Positions 9,725 to 16,751 of a DNA stretch of 32,510 bases are shown here, in pieces. Origin of the DNA: Deltaproteobacteria bacterium HGW-Deltaproteobacteria-22 (GTDB lineage: Bacteria; Myxococcota_A; Polyangia; HGW-17); the NCBI GenBank assembly GCA_002841825.1, contig PHAZ01000009.1, forward strand, positions 1 to 32,510, read 5' to 3'. The position numbers and the translations under genes were made by a program. How positions within the stretch are numbered: position 1 is the stretch's first letter; every line of letters begins with the position of its first letter. Below the pieces are notes generated by a model. That model saw only the letters and a list, made by a program, of their open reading frames with translations, was not told the DNA's origin and ran no database searches.

Positions 9725-11167
9725 ATGACTTTTACCGAATTCCAATTACATCCCAATCTCCTTCGCGGCGTCGAGGCTCTCGGCTTCGCGGATCCCACCC
9801 CCATCCAGAACGACGCCATCCCGCCGGCCATGGCCGGCAAGGACGTCCTCGCGTGCGCCATGACCGGCAGCGGCAAGACCGCGGCCTTCGGGCTGCCGAT
9901 CCTGCACCACCTGATGGGAAGGCCCCGGGGCGCCACCCGCGCGCTGATCGTGACCCCGACCCGCGAGCTCGCCGCCCAGATCGTCGAGCACCTCGAGGAG
10001 CTGGCGGCCCACACGAAGCTCACGTGCGCGGCGGTGTTCGGCGGGGTCGGCGCCGGGCCCCAGGAGCGCGCGTTCCGCGCCGGGGTCGACATCATCGTCG
10101 CCACGCCCGGGCGGCTCCTGGACCACTTCCAGCACCCCTACGCCAAGCTTGAACAACTCGAGTTCCTGGTCCTCGACGAGGCCGATCGCATGCTGGACAT
10201 GGGCTTTTTGCCGGACATCCGTCGCGTGCTCGCCCACATCCCGAAGAAGCGACAGACGCTGTTCTTCTCGGCGACCCTGCCCGACCCCATCGTAGGCCTG
10301 TCGCGGGAGATGCTCCACACCCCGGTCCGCATCAACATCGAGCGCAAGTCGCAGCCCGCGGTCGGGGTCCGGCAATCGATCTACCCCGTGGCCGAGGACC
10401 TGAAGCCGCACCTCCTGCTTGAACTTTTGCGCGGCGGCGCCGTCACCAGCGCCATCGTGTTCACGCGGACCAAGCACCGGGCCAACCGCCTCTCGGAGTT
10501 TCTCGATCAGCACGGGGTGGACGCCGTGCGCATCCACGGGAACCGCTCCCAGGTGCAGCGCACCGAGGCCCTCAAGGGGCTCAAGGAGGGGCGGACCAAG
10601 GTCCTCGTGGCCACCGACATCGCCCAGCGCGGCATCGACATCGAGGGGCTCACGCACGTCATCAACTTCGACGTCCCCCACCTGCCGGAGGACTACATCC
10701 ACCGGGTCGGGCGCACCGCGAGGGCCGGCGCCCTGGGCGACGCGTTCACCTTCGTCTCCCCCGAGGAGGAGGGTGATCTGCGGGCCATCGAGCGCGCCGT
10801 GGCCAAGAAACTGCCCCGGGTGAAGGTCGAGGGCTTCGACTACGCGAAGCGGCCCGAAGAGCGCTTCGAGATCCCGATCGCGGAGCGGATCGCCCAGATC
10901 CGCAAGCGCAAGGCCGAGGATCGCGCGCGCTCCTTCGAAATGGCCGAGCGCAGGGCGAAGGCCGAGGCGGACGCCAAGGCGCTGGCCGCCGAGAAGGCCC
11001 AGAAGAAGGCCAAGGACGAGGCCAACGCCAGGGCCCTGGCCGCCGAGAAGGCCGAGCGAAGGGCCAGAGCCGGGGCCGAGGGATCCGCCAGACCCGGTGC
11101 CTCCGCGGGCGCAAACCCGGGGGACCCCACGGGCGCCCGTCCCCACCACCGGCGACGACGGAGATAA
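9725..11167 (+). CDS. DEAD-box ATP-dependent RNA helicase (RhlE-like)
   Basis: This is an RNA-unwinding helicase of 480 residues from the chosen start. The motifs appear in order: Q motif (PTPIQNDAIP, residues 25-34), Walker A (AMTGSGKT, 45-52), Ia (PTRELAAQ, 78-85), motif II DEAD (151-154), motif III (SAT, 182-184), then the RecA-2 domain with motif VI (HRVGRTARAG). The C-terminal ~85 residues are a charged Ala/Lys/Glu/Arg tail (repeats like AEKAQKKAKDEANARALAAEKAERR) ending in HHRRRRR, likely an RNA-binding extension. ATG 9725 is chosen because homologues begin with MTFTEFQLHP-like sequence. An in-frame ATG at 9632 would add 31 residues from a palindrome-rich leader. Cold adaptation or ribosome assembly roles are typical of the family. 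Confidence 0.92.
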   Translation: MTFTEFQLHPNLLRGVEALGFADPTPIQNDAIPPAMAGKDVLACAMTGSGKTAAFGLPILHHLMGRPRGATRALIVTPTRELAAQIVEHLEELAAHTKLTCAAVFGGVGAGPQERAFRAGVDIIVATPGRLLDHFQHPYAKLEQLEFLVLDEADRMLDMGFLPDIRRVLAHIPKKRQTLFFSATLPDPIVGLSREMLHTPVRINIERKSQPAVGVRQSIYPVAEDLKPHLLLELLRGGAVTSAIVFTRTKHRANRLSEFLDQHGVDAVRIHGNRSQVQRTEALKGLKEGRTKVLVATDIAQRGIDIEGLTHVINFDVPHLPEDYIHRVGRTARAGALGDAFTFVSPEEEGDLRAIERAVAKKLPRVKVEGFDYAKRPEERFEIPIAERIAQIRKRKAEDRARSFEMAERRAKAEADAKALAAEKAQKKAKDEANARALAAEKAERRARAGAEGSARPGASAGANPGDPTGARPHHRRRRR

Positions 11168-11217
11168 GGAAGGTCCACCCCGGGAAGGCCCAGGATGGAA
11201 ACGGGGTCAACGCAAGA

Positions 11218-11244
11218 GCCTTTTGCATGAAAGTCTGCAAAGGC
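11218..11244 (+). terminator. Hairpin after the helicase gene
   Basis: GCCTTTTGCA (11218-11227) pairs with TGCAAAGGC (11236-11244) with one bulged base and an 8-base loop. It lies 50 bases after the helicase stop codon. No T run follows, so it may stabilise the 3' end or act with Rho rather than as a classic intrinsic terminator. Confidence 0.45.
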
Positions 11245-11258
11245 AGAGGTGTGGGATC

Positions 11259-11306
11259 CGATTTCGATTTCGATTTCGATTTCGATTTCGATTTCGATTT
11301 CGATTT
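11259..11306. repeat. Hexanucleotide microsatellite (CGATTT)x8
   Basis: Eight perfect uninterrupted copies of CGATTT are followed by the partial CGAATCGAA. The array lies between the helicase and the Cys-rich lipoprotein-like gene, ending about 46 bases upstream of the predicted -35 box of that gene. Its length is prone to change by slippage. Confidence 0.95.
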
Positions 11307-11351
11307 CGAATCGAACTTCTTGCGATACCGCCGGGGTGGAAAAATCACGGG

Positions 11352-11379
11352 TTGCACGCGCGGAGACCGGTGGTACACT
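11352..11379 (+). promoter_or_regulatory. Predicted extended -10 promoter of the Cys-rich gene
   Basis: TTGCAC (11352-11357) is followed after 16 bases by TACACT (11374-11379). The -10 is preceded by TGG, giving the extended -10 pattern TGnTAnAnT. Transcription would start near 11386 and leave a short leader with the AAGGAG ribosome site (11393-11398). Confidence 0.45.
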
Positions 11380-11405
11380 GAAGTGCCTGCATAAGGAGAG
11401 TCCCC

Positions 11406-12158
11406 ATGAAAAAACAAACTTTTGCCCTGAGCCCTGTGTCTTCGAGCCCCGCTCCGAAATATCCCTCCCGGAAGGCGACGATCGCGCTGGCCTCCGGGTT
11501 CGGCCTGCTGCTGGGCGCCGGCTGCCAGGTGGCCCTGGAGGAGAACCCCGACGCCTGCACCGCCGGTGAGGCCGAGTGCCGCGACGCCGGGACGCTGGTG
11601 CAGTGTGACCGCGACGCCGTACAGCACATCATTGACTGCAACGACTACTGTGTGGCCAACCACGGCACCGGGTGGGTCAGTTACGGCTGCGACGCCGACT
11701 CGTCCAACGACCCGTGTCAATGCGTGTACGACATCCTCGACGGCGGCATCGGCGCCTGCGAGCCCGGAGATCTGTACTGCAGCGACGACCAGAGAGTCAC
11801 CTACTGCGACGCCGCCGAAGGGGTTGTCTGGGGCACGCCGGTCACGGTGACCTGCGACGAGTACTGCCACCTCACCCTGGGGCCGGACTACTCCTCGTGG
11901 CTGGGCTGCGACGCCAACCAGACCGACGACATCTGCCAGTGCGAGTACGACATCATGGACGGCATGGTGGCCGAGTGTGAGCCCGGTGACCTGATGTGCC
12001 TCGACGACGGCCAGCTCGCGATCTGCAGCGACTACTACAGTTACGACTACATCCCCTGCTCCGACAAATGCGTGGCCGACCTGGGCGAGGGTGCGATCTC
12101 CCTGTCCTGCGACGCGGCCGACGCCGAAGACCCCTGCAACTGCGTGATTCCCGAGTAA
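11406..12158 (+). CDS. Secreted Cys-rich lipoprotein-like protein with three 8-Cys repeats
   Basis: I do not recognise this family. The 250-residue product starts with a long signal sequence (charged MKKQ, hydrophobic stretch to residue 40). It ends in LLLGAGC, a lipobox-like site with Gly at -3, so lipidation at Cys40 is likely but not certain. The mature part is three tandem modules: residues 51-106, 118-179 and 191-246. Each has exactly eight cysteines in the order C-x6-C-x8-C-x(10-15)-C-x3-C-x(12-13)-C-x8-C-x-C. The modules are acidic and carry shared phrases (CEPGDLYCSDD, CEPGDLMCLDD, DPCQC, DICQC). Four disulfides per module are plausible. The cell-surface location is inferred. AAGGAG 8 bases before the ATG supports the start. 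Similar Cys-rich lipoproteins are common in Myxococcota-like genomes. Confidence 0.8.
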   Translation: MKKQTFALSPVSSSPAPKYPSRKATIALASGFGLLLGAGCQVALEENPDACTAGEAECRDAGTLVQCDRDAVQHIIDCNDYCVANHGTGWVSYGCDADSSNDPCQCVYDILDGGIGACEPGDLYCSDDQRVTYCDAAEGVVWGTPVTVTCDEYCHLTLGPDYSSWLGCDANQTDDICQCEYDIMDGMVAECEPGDLMCLDDGQLAICSDYYSYDYIPCSDKCVADLGEGAISLSCDAADAEDPCNCVIPE

Positions 12159-12166
12159 GTGCCAAC

Positions 12167-12194
12167 GGTTCACAAAACGTAGTTAACGTGAACC
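12167..12194. promoter_or_regulatory. Inverted repeat GGTTCAC-N14-GTGAACC, possible operator
   Basis: A perfect 7-base inverted repeat (12167-12173 and 12188-12194) sits between the Cys-rich gene and the acyl-CoA synthetase-like gene. The half-site centres are 21 bases apart, two helical turns, which suits a dimeric regulator. No T run follows, so a terminator is less likely. TTGACC (12228-12233) downstream could be the -35 of the operon, but its -10 is poor. Confidence 0.35.
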
Positions 12195-12280
12195 ATGACA
12201 TTCGAGCAATTTTTCTCAATTGGGGGGTTGACCGGTCCCCGGGTTTGAGGGATGTTTCCCCTGTGAAAGGAGCGGCGCCC

Positions 12281-14104
12281 ATGACTTCCTCCGCGTATCC
12301 GACCCATCTGAAAGAGTATCGTGAGCAGTATCGCAACAGCTGCGAGCATCGCGCGGCCTTCTGGGAGGGAGAAGCCAGGGGTTTGCTATGGCTGCATCCG
12401 TTCTCGACGGTGTTCGACGAGACAGGAGCCTGGTTCGCCGACGGCCGGCTCAACGCCTGCGAGAACGCGCTGGACCGCCACGTGCGCGAAGGACTCGGAG
12501 AGCGCACGGCCATCGTGGAGATCGGTGACGGCGAGCACCAGAGCGCGTTCACGTACGCCCAGCTGCTGGCGCGCGTCGAGCAGGTGTCCGCCGGCCTGCT
12601 GGATCTCGGGCTGGCCTCCGGGGACGCCGTGGGCATCCTGCTGCCCGACAACGCCTCCTGCGTGATCGCGCACCTGGCAGCGGCCCGCATCGGCGCCGTG
12701 AGCGTCCCCCTGTCCAAGAGGTTCTCCGCGGCCTTCTCCGAAAGAATCATGGAGGACGCCGGCGTGAAGGTGCTGATCACCTGCGGCCAGATGTGCCCGC
12801 AGAAGGTCATCGAGGCGTTGATCACCTGGGCTGGCGGGCACAACCTGCCCGTGGTGGATGCCTGCGATGACGCGTTCGCCGCCTTCGGCACCCACCGGAC
12901 CGTCGAGCCCGTCGCCCGGGGCGCCGAGGATCCGCTGTTCATCATGTATCCGGGCACCGGCGCCTCCATTCCCCGCGGCTATGTCTACGCGACCGGAGGG
13001 TACCTGACGCAGGTCCAGTTGTCCCAGCGGATGCTGTTCCACGCCGGCCTGAAGACCGAGCGGCCCGTGCGCATGCTCGTAGGCGCCGAGCCCTCTGCGC
13101 TGATCTATCTCGCCTACAACCTGTGGGGTCCGCTGCTGGCCGGCGACACCTGCATCTGCGGACCGGTGCCCGACACCGATCCGAATGCGCGCATCACGGC
13201 GCTGACGAGCACCGACGACCCGGTCATCATGCTGATCACGCCGCACCACATCATGAAGATCCGCGAACACTTCCAGCCGTTGACCCCAGAGCACCGGCTC
13301 CACACCGTGGGTGTGTTCGGCGACGCGGTCACCCCGCGCCACCTGCGCTGGATCGGCGAGGAGCTCGCGCAGGACGTCACCCACGTGGTGAACCTGTGGA
13401 CCTCGGCCCAGGCGGGCTGCTGCGTCCTGTCCACCCTGGCGCTGCCCGACATGTGCCGCACCGGTGCGCTGGGCCTGCCCCTGCTGGGCGTCGTGCCCCA
13501 GGTCGTCAACGACTTCGGCAAGCCCTGCGGCACCAACGAGAGCGGACAGATGGTCTTCTCCGGCGGCTTCCCCGGCCTGGCCCGCACGATCCTCGGCCAG
13601 CCCGACCGGTTCGCCCAACTGCACCTCAACCCGGCCGGGCAGTTCCAGACCAACGACGGCGTGCGCCAGGACGCTGAGGGCTTCTTCTGGTTCATGAAGC
13701 GGCTCGACGACGTGATGAAGGTCGAGGGGCACTCCGTCTCCACCTCCGAGGTCGAGAGCATCCTCCAGTCCCACCCGGACGTGCGAGAAGCCACCGTCAT
13801 CGGCGTCGAGGGCCAGGAGGCCGGGGACCAGCTGGTGGCCTTCGTGGCGCCCCGTTTCCAGAAGGACGCCGAGGAGGTAGACGCCTTCGAAAAGCTGCTG
13901 CGCGCCTTCTTCGAGGAGCACGCCGGCGAGTTCACCCTGCCGATCCAGTTCAACTTCGTGCGTGAGATGCCCCGCACCCGCTCGGGCAAGGTCGAGCGCC
14001 GCCTGCTGCACCGCATCGCAAACAATGACGTCTCCTCATCCGAGGACCTTGGGCACCTGAGCAACCCCGACGTCGTACAGGATCTCGTCAACAAAGGACG
14101 GTAG
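12281..14104 (+). CDS. Acetyl-CoA synthetase-like AMP-binding protein with degenerate motifs
   Basis: This 607-residue protein belongs to the ANL superfamily and is closest in layout to AMP-forming acetyl-CoA synthetase (Acs). It has the Acs N-terminal phrases (FWEGEARGLLW; LNACENALDRH, 57-67), a C-terminal domain with the hinge region (RLDDVMKVEGHS, 474-485), the A10 lysine Lys570 (RTRSGKVERR), and an Acs-like tail (LSNPDVVQDL). Core motifs deviate. The P-loop normally written YTSGSTGKPKG is YPGTGASIPRG (223-233). The WQTETG region is LWTSAQAG (372-379), losing the Glu. YxTGD is FQTND (455-459). It may therefore be inactive, have altered chemistry, or act as a partner subunit. The start at 12281 has GAAAGGAG upstream. 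The Buk-Ptb fusion follows after 5 bases, so they are almost certainly co-transcribed. Confidence 0.85.
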   Translation: MTSSAYPTHLKEYREQYRNSCEHRAAFWEGEARGLLWLHPFSTVFDETGAWFADGRLNACENALDRHVREGLGERTAIVEIGDGEHQSAFTYAQLLARVEQVSAGLLDLGLASGDAVGILLPDNASCVIAHLAAARIGAVSVPLSKRFSAAFSERIMEDAGVKVLITCGQMCPQKVIEALITWAGGHNLPVVDACDDAFAAFGTHRTVEPVARGAEDPLFIMYPGTGASIPRGYVYATGGYLTQVQLSQRMLFHAGLKTERPVRMLVGAEPSALIYLAYNLWGPLLAGDTCICGPVPDTDPNARITALTSTDDPVIMLITPHHIMKIREHFQPLTPEHRLHTVGVFGDAVTPRHLRWIGEELAQDVTHVVNLWTSAQAGCCVLSTLALPDMCRTGALGLPLLGVVPQVVNDFGKPCGTNESGQMVFSGGFPGLARTILGQPDRFAQLHLNPAGQFQTNDGVRQDAEGFFWFMKRLDDVMKVEGHSVSTSEVESILQSHPDVREATVIGVEGQEAGDQLVAFVAPRFQKDAEEVDAFEKLLRAFFEEHAGEFTLPIQFNFVREMPRTRSGKVERRLLHRIANNDVSSSEDLGHLSNPDVVQDLVNKGR

Positions 14105-14109
14105 TTATC

Positions 14110-16578
14110 ATGACTGCTTTCGGAAATTTCGCCGACTCGATCGCCGAGCTCGGCAGGACCCAGATCGCCGCCACCGTGCGCGATCGCCAGGCCACAGTGC
14201 TCTTCTCCGACTGGTCCCGCGAGCTCGAGGACCTGCTCATCGAGGACCCTGTCGCCCTGGCCGATCCCTCCATCCGCGCCGAACTCCAGAGCGCCATCTC
14301 CGGGCTGGCCCAGGCCCAGGGAAGCCCCGCCGCGCGCCTGCTCCTTGGAGAGATGATCTCGGCGCTCCTGGACGCGGAGCGCAACGTCCAGGACGGACGC
14401 CTCGTGATGGAGCGCCTGCTGCCCGAGGCCGCCGTGCGCTACGCCGGCGCCCACCGCCCGGCGATCCTGGTGATCAACCCCGGCTCCACGTCGACCAAGG
14501 TCGCCTGGTTCGTCGGCCTGTACAAGATCCGCGAATCCGAGGTGCACCTGGCCCCCGGCGATCCCGACGGCGCCGATGCCCGCAACGACGGCATCCTCCG
14601 CTGGATGCAGGAGAACCAGCTCCTGCTCAACGACCTCGGGGGCATCGCCTGCCGCGGCGGCTTCATCGCGCCGGTCCCGTCGGGCACCTACCGTGTGGTG
14701 TCGGAGATGCTCGCCGATCTCGAGAACCCCATGATCGAGCATGCCTCGAACCTGTCGATCTCCATGGCCGTGCGGCTGTCCCAGCTGGCGGCCAACCCCT
14801 CGAAGATCCTGATCACCATGACCGATCCGGTGGTCTGCGACGAGGTCGACACCGTCGAGCGCATCACCGGCACCGTGAAGCTCAAGCGCAACGGCACCGG
14901 CGCGCACTACCTCAACCACAAGGCGGTGTGGCGCATCCTGTCCTCCGTGCTCGGCCAGCCCGCCGAGGAAGTCAACTGCATCACCGCGCACATCGGCGGC
15001 GGCTCCTCGGTCGCCGTTCACGAGCACGGCCAGGTCACCGCCGTCTCCAACGCCTTCTCCGGCATCCCGTCGGCCAACCGCGCGGGCCGCCTGGAGCTGC
15101 CCCCGCTGCTGGCGGCCCTGGACCGCGACGAGATCACCAGCAAGGAACTGAAGTCCCTGGTGTTCTCCACCGGCGGCCTGCTCAGCCTGGCCGGCACCAA
15201 CGACTTCCGGGCGCTGATCAACTTCATCCAGCAGGGCGCCACCGAGGACCAGCAGAAGAAGATCCAGTTGATCCTCGACTTCTTCGGCCGCCAGATCGCC
15301 GCCAACATGCTCCAACTGGCGCTCTCGGAGCGTCGCATCGTCGCGGCCGTGCTCACCGGCGGCCTGGCCCGCTCGGAGGACATCGCCTCGCGCGTGCGCA
15401 ACCACCTCAACTACTTCCCGCTGATACGGATCCCCGGCAGCTTCGAGCACGAGGCGCTGGCCGCGGGCACGCTCCAGGGCCTCTGCACGCCGCAGTCCAT
15501 GAAGAACTACGTGCGTGAACGCGACCTGCTCTCGGACCGCCGCCGCGCGGAGAACCGCCTGCTCGACACGACGATCTTCTCCGAGGTCATCCGCTACCGC
15601 AAGCACGGCACGCCGATCACCACCCTCGACGAGCTGCTGGCATCCACCTGCATCAAGGTCAAGGAGACCTTCATGCCCACGGTGGCCATCTTCGGTGCCG
15701 ACAACGAGGAGGCGATCCTGGCCGCCAAGAAGGCCAACGAGCAGGGCCAGTACAAGCTCGCCAACTTCCGGCTGGTGGGCGACTTCGCGGCCATCTCGAA
15801 GATCGCGTACGACTACGATCTGGTCATCGACGACGCCAACTACATCATCGACGACACCGACAACGCGCTGGTGCGCGGCGTGGAACTGATCCAGGAGGGC
15901 AAGGCCCACATCGTGATGAAGGGCGCCTACAAGACCGAGGAGATCCTGCGCGCCGTGTTCAAGTACCTCAAGGGCAGCGGCAAGCTCCAGCCCGGGCAGT
16001 TGATCTCCCACTGCGTGGTGATGGACATCCCGCGGCGCAACAAACTGCTGATCATCTCCGACGCCGCGGTCAACACCTATCCGGATCAGGCCAAGAAGGT
16101 GCAGATCCTGGAGAACGCCCTCAAGGTCGCCGCCAACCTGCGCATCCCCAAGCCCAGGGTCGCGGTCATCTCGGCCATCGAAAGCGTCAACAAGAGCATC
16201 GAGAGCTCGGTCGATGCCGCCGACCTGGCCGCGCTCTTCAAGGACCGCACGGACTGCATCGTCGAGGGTCCGCTGTCCTTCGATGTCGCCATGGATCCGG
16301 CCATCGCCCACGAGAAGAAGTACAAGGGCCAGGTCGCGGGCAACGCCGACATCCTGATCATGCCCGACATCGACGCGGGCAATGTCCTCTACAAGACGCT
16401 CACCACCCAGTCCGGCGCCGTCTGCGCGGGCGTGATCCTGCTGGGCGACATGCCCATGATCCTCACCTCCCGGGGCGACTCCGCCCGCTCCAAGCTCGCC
16501 TCCATGGCGCTGTCGATCAACATGTACCTGGATCTGGTCTCCAAGGGCGTGCTCGAAGGCCCCCCGCCGACCGTGTAA
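14110..16578 (+). CDS. Fused butyrate kinase - phosphate butyryltransferase (Buk-Ptb)
   Basis: This 822-residue protein joins two enzymes that are normally separate. Residues ~117-470 are a butyrate/branched-chain acid kinase of the ASKHA fold: LVINPGSTSTKVA (120-132), HASNLSISMA (211-220), HIGGGSSVAVHEHGQV (294-309) and VLTGGLARSE (414-423). Residues ~495-822 are a phosphate acyltransferase of the Ptb type: IVMKGAYKTEEILRAV (601-616), EGPLSFDVAMDPAIA (719-733) and VAGNADILIMPDIDAGNVLY (742-761). Together they would convert acyl-CoA to acyl phosphate and then to acid plus ATP, or the reverse. Residues 1-116 are a largely helical extension I cannot assign. The ATG at 14110 has AAAGGA (14093-14098) upstream. 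Both domains look intact. Substrate (butyryl, isobutyryl, propionyl) is not determinable. The preceding Acs-like gene is its likely functional partner. Confidence 0.93.
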   Translation: MTAFGNFADSIAELGRTQIAATVRDRQATVLFSDWSRELEDLLIEDPVALADPSIRAELQSAISGLAQAQGSPAARLLLGEMISALLDAERNVQDGRLVMERLLPEAAVRYAGAHRPAILVINPGSTSTKVAWFVGLYKIRESEVHLAPGDPDGADARNDGILRWMQENQLLLNDLGGIACRGGFIAPVPSGTYRVVSEMLADLENPMIEHASNLSISMAVRLSQLAANPSKILITMTDPVVCDEVDTVERITGTVKLKRNGTGAHYLNHKAVWRILSSVLGQPAEEVNCITAHIGGGSSVAVHEHGQVTAVSNAFSGIPSANRAGRLELPPLLAALDRDEITSKELKSLVFSTGGLLSLAGTNDFRALINFIQQGATEDQQKKIQLILDFFGRQIAANMLQLALSERRIVAAVLTGGLARSEDIASRVRNHLNYFPLIRIPGSFEHEALAAGTLQGLCTPQSMKNYVRERDLLSDRRRAENRLLDTTIFSEVIRYRKHGTPITTLDELLASTCIKVKETFMPTVAIFGADNEEAILAAKKANEQGQYKLANFRLVGDFAAISKIAYDYDLVIDDANYIIDDTDNALVRGVELIQEGKAHIVMKGAYKTEEILRAVFKYLKGSGKLQPGQLISHCVVMDIPRRNKLLIISDAAVNTYPDQAKKVQILENALKVAANLRIPKPRVAVISAIESVNKSIESSVDAADLAALFKDRTDCIVEGPLSFDVAMDPAIAHEKKYKGQVAGNADILIMPDIDAGNVLYKTLTTQSGAVCAGVILLGDMPMILTSRGDSARSKLASMALSINMYLDLVSKGVLEGPPPTV

Positions 16579-16609
16579 CCCGGCCGCCACCCCAATCCTG
16601 CATCCGTTG

Positions 16610-16637
16610 CCTGATTCAGCATAAAGCCTGAAACAGG
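16610..16637 (+). terminator. Stem-loop after the Buk-Ptb gene
   Basis: CCTGATTCAG (16610-16619) pairs with CTGAAACAGG (16628-16637), nine of ten positions, with an 8-base loop, 31 bases after the Buk-Ptb stop codon. No T run follows. It is also flanked by an imperfect direct repeat, CCCAATCCTGCA (16591-16602) and CCCAATCTCCTGCA (16641-16654). Confidence 0.45.
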
Positions 16638-16689
16638 GATCCCAATCTCCTGCACAGGTCAGCACCGGTTCCCGCCGGACTTTCGGACA

Positions 16690-16718
16690 TTGCATTTCCT
16701 TCCACGTTTCTTTACTAT
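16690..16718 (+). promoter_or_regulatory. Possible promoter of the RCC1-repeat lipoprotein gene
   Basis: TTGCAT (16690-16695) and TACTAT (16713-16718) are 17 bases apart in an AT-richer patch. The match is moderate (3 and 4 of 6). The position fits, about 25 bases before the GGAGG ribosome site of the next gene. Confidence 0.35.
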
Positions 16719-16751
16719 TTTGAGGCCATTTTCCAGATACCGGAGGCTTCC

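Noticed and set aside
11259-11306. Hexamer array as a CRISPR or iteron origin
   Set aside because: There are no spacers between units and no replication or cas genes nearby; it is a simple microsatellite.
11996-12280. Longer N-terminus for the Acs-like protein starting at 11996
   Set aside because: It would overlap the Cys-rich gene in another frame and adds Arg-rich sequence; ATG 12281 has a GAAAGGAG site and gives the normal Acs N-terminus.
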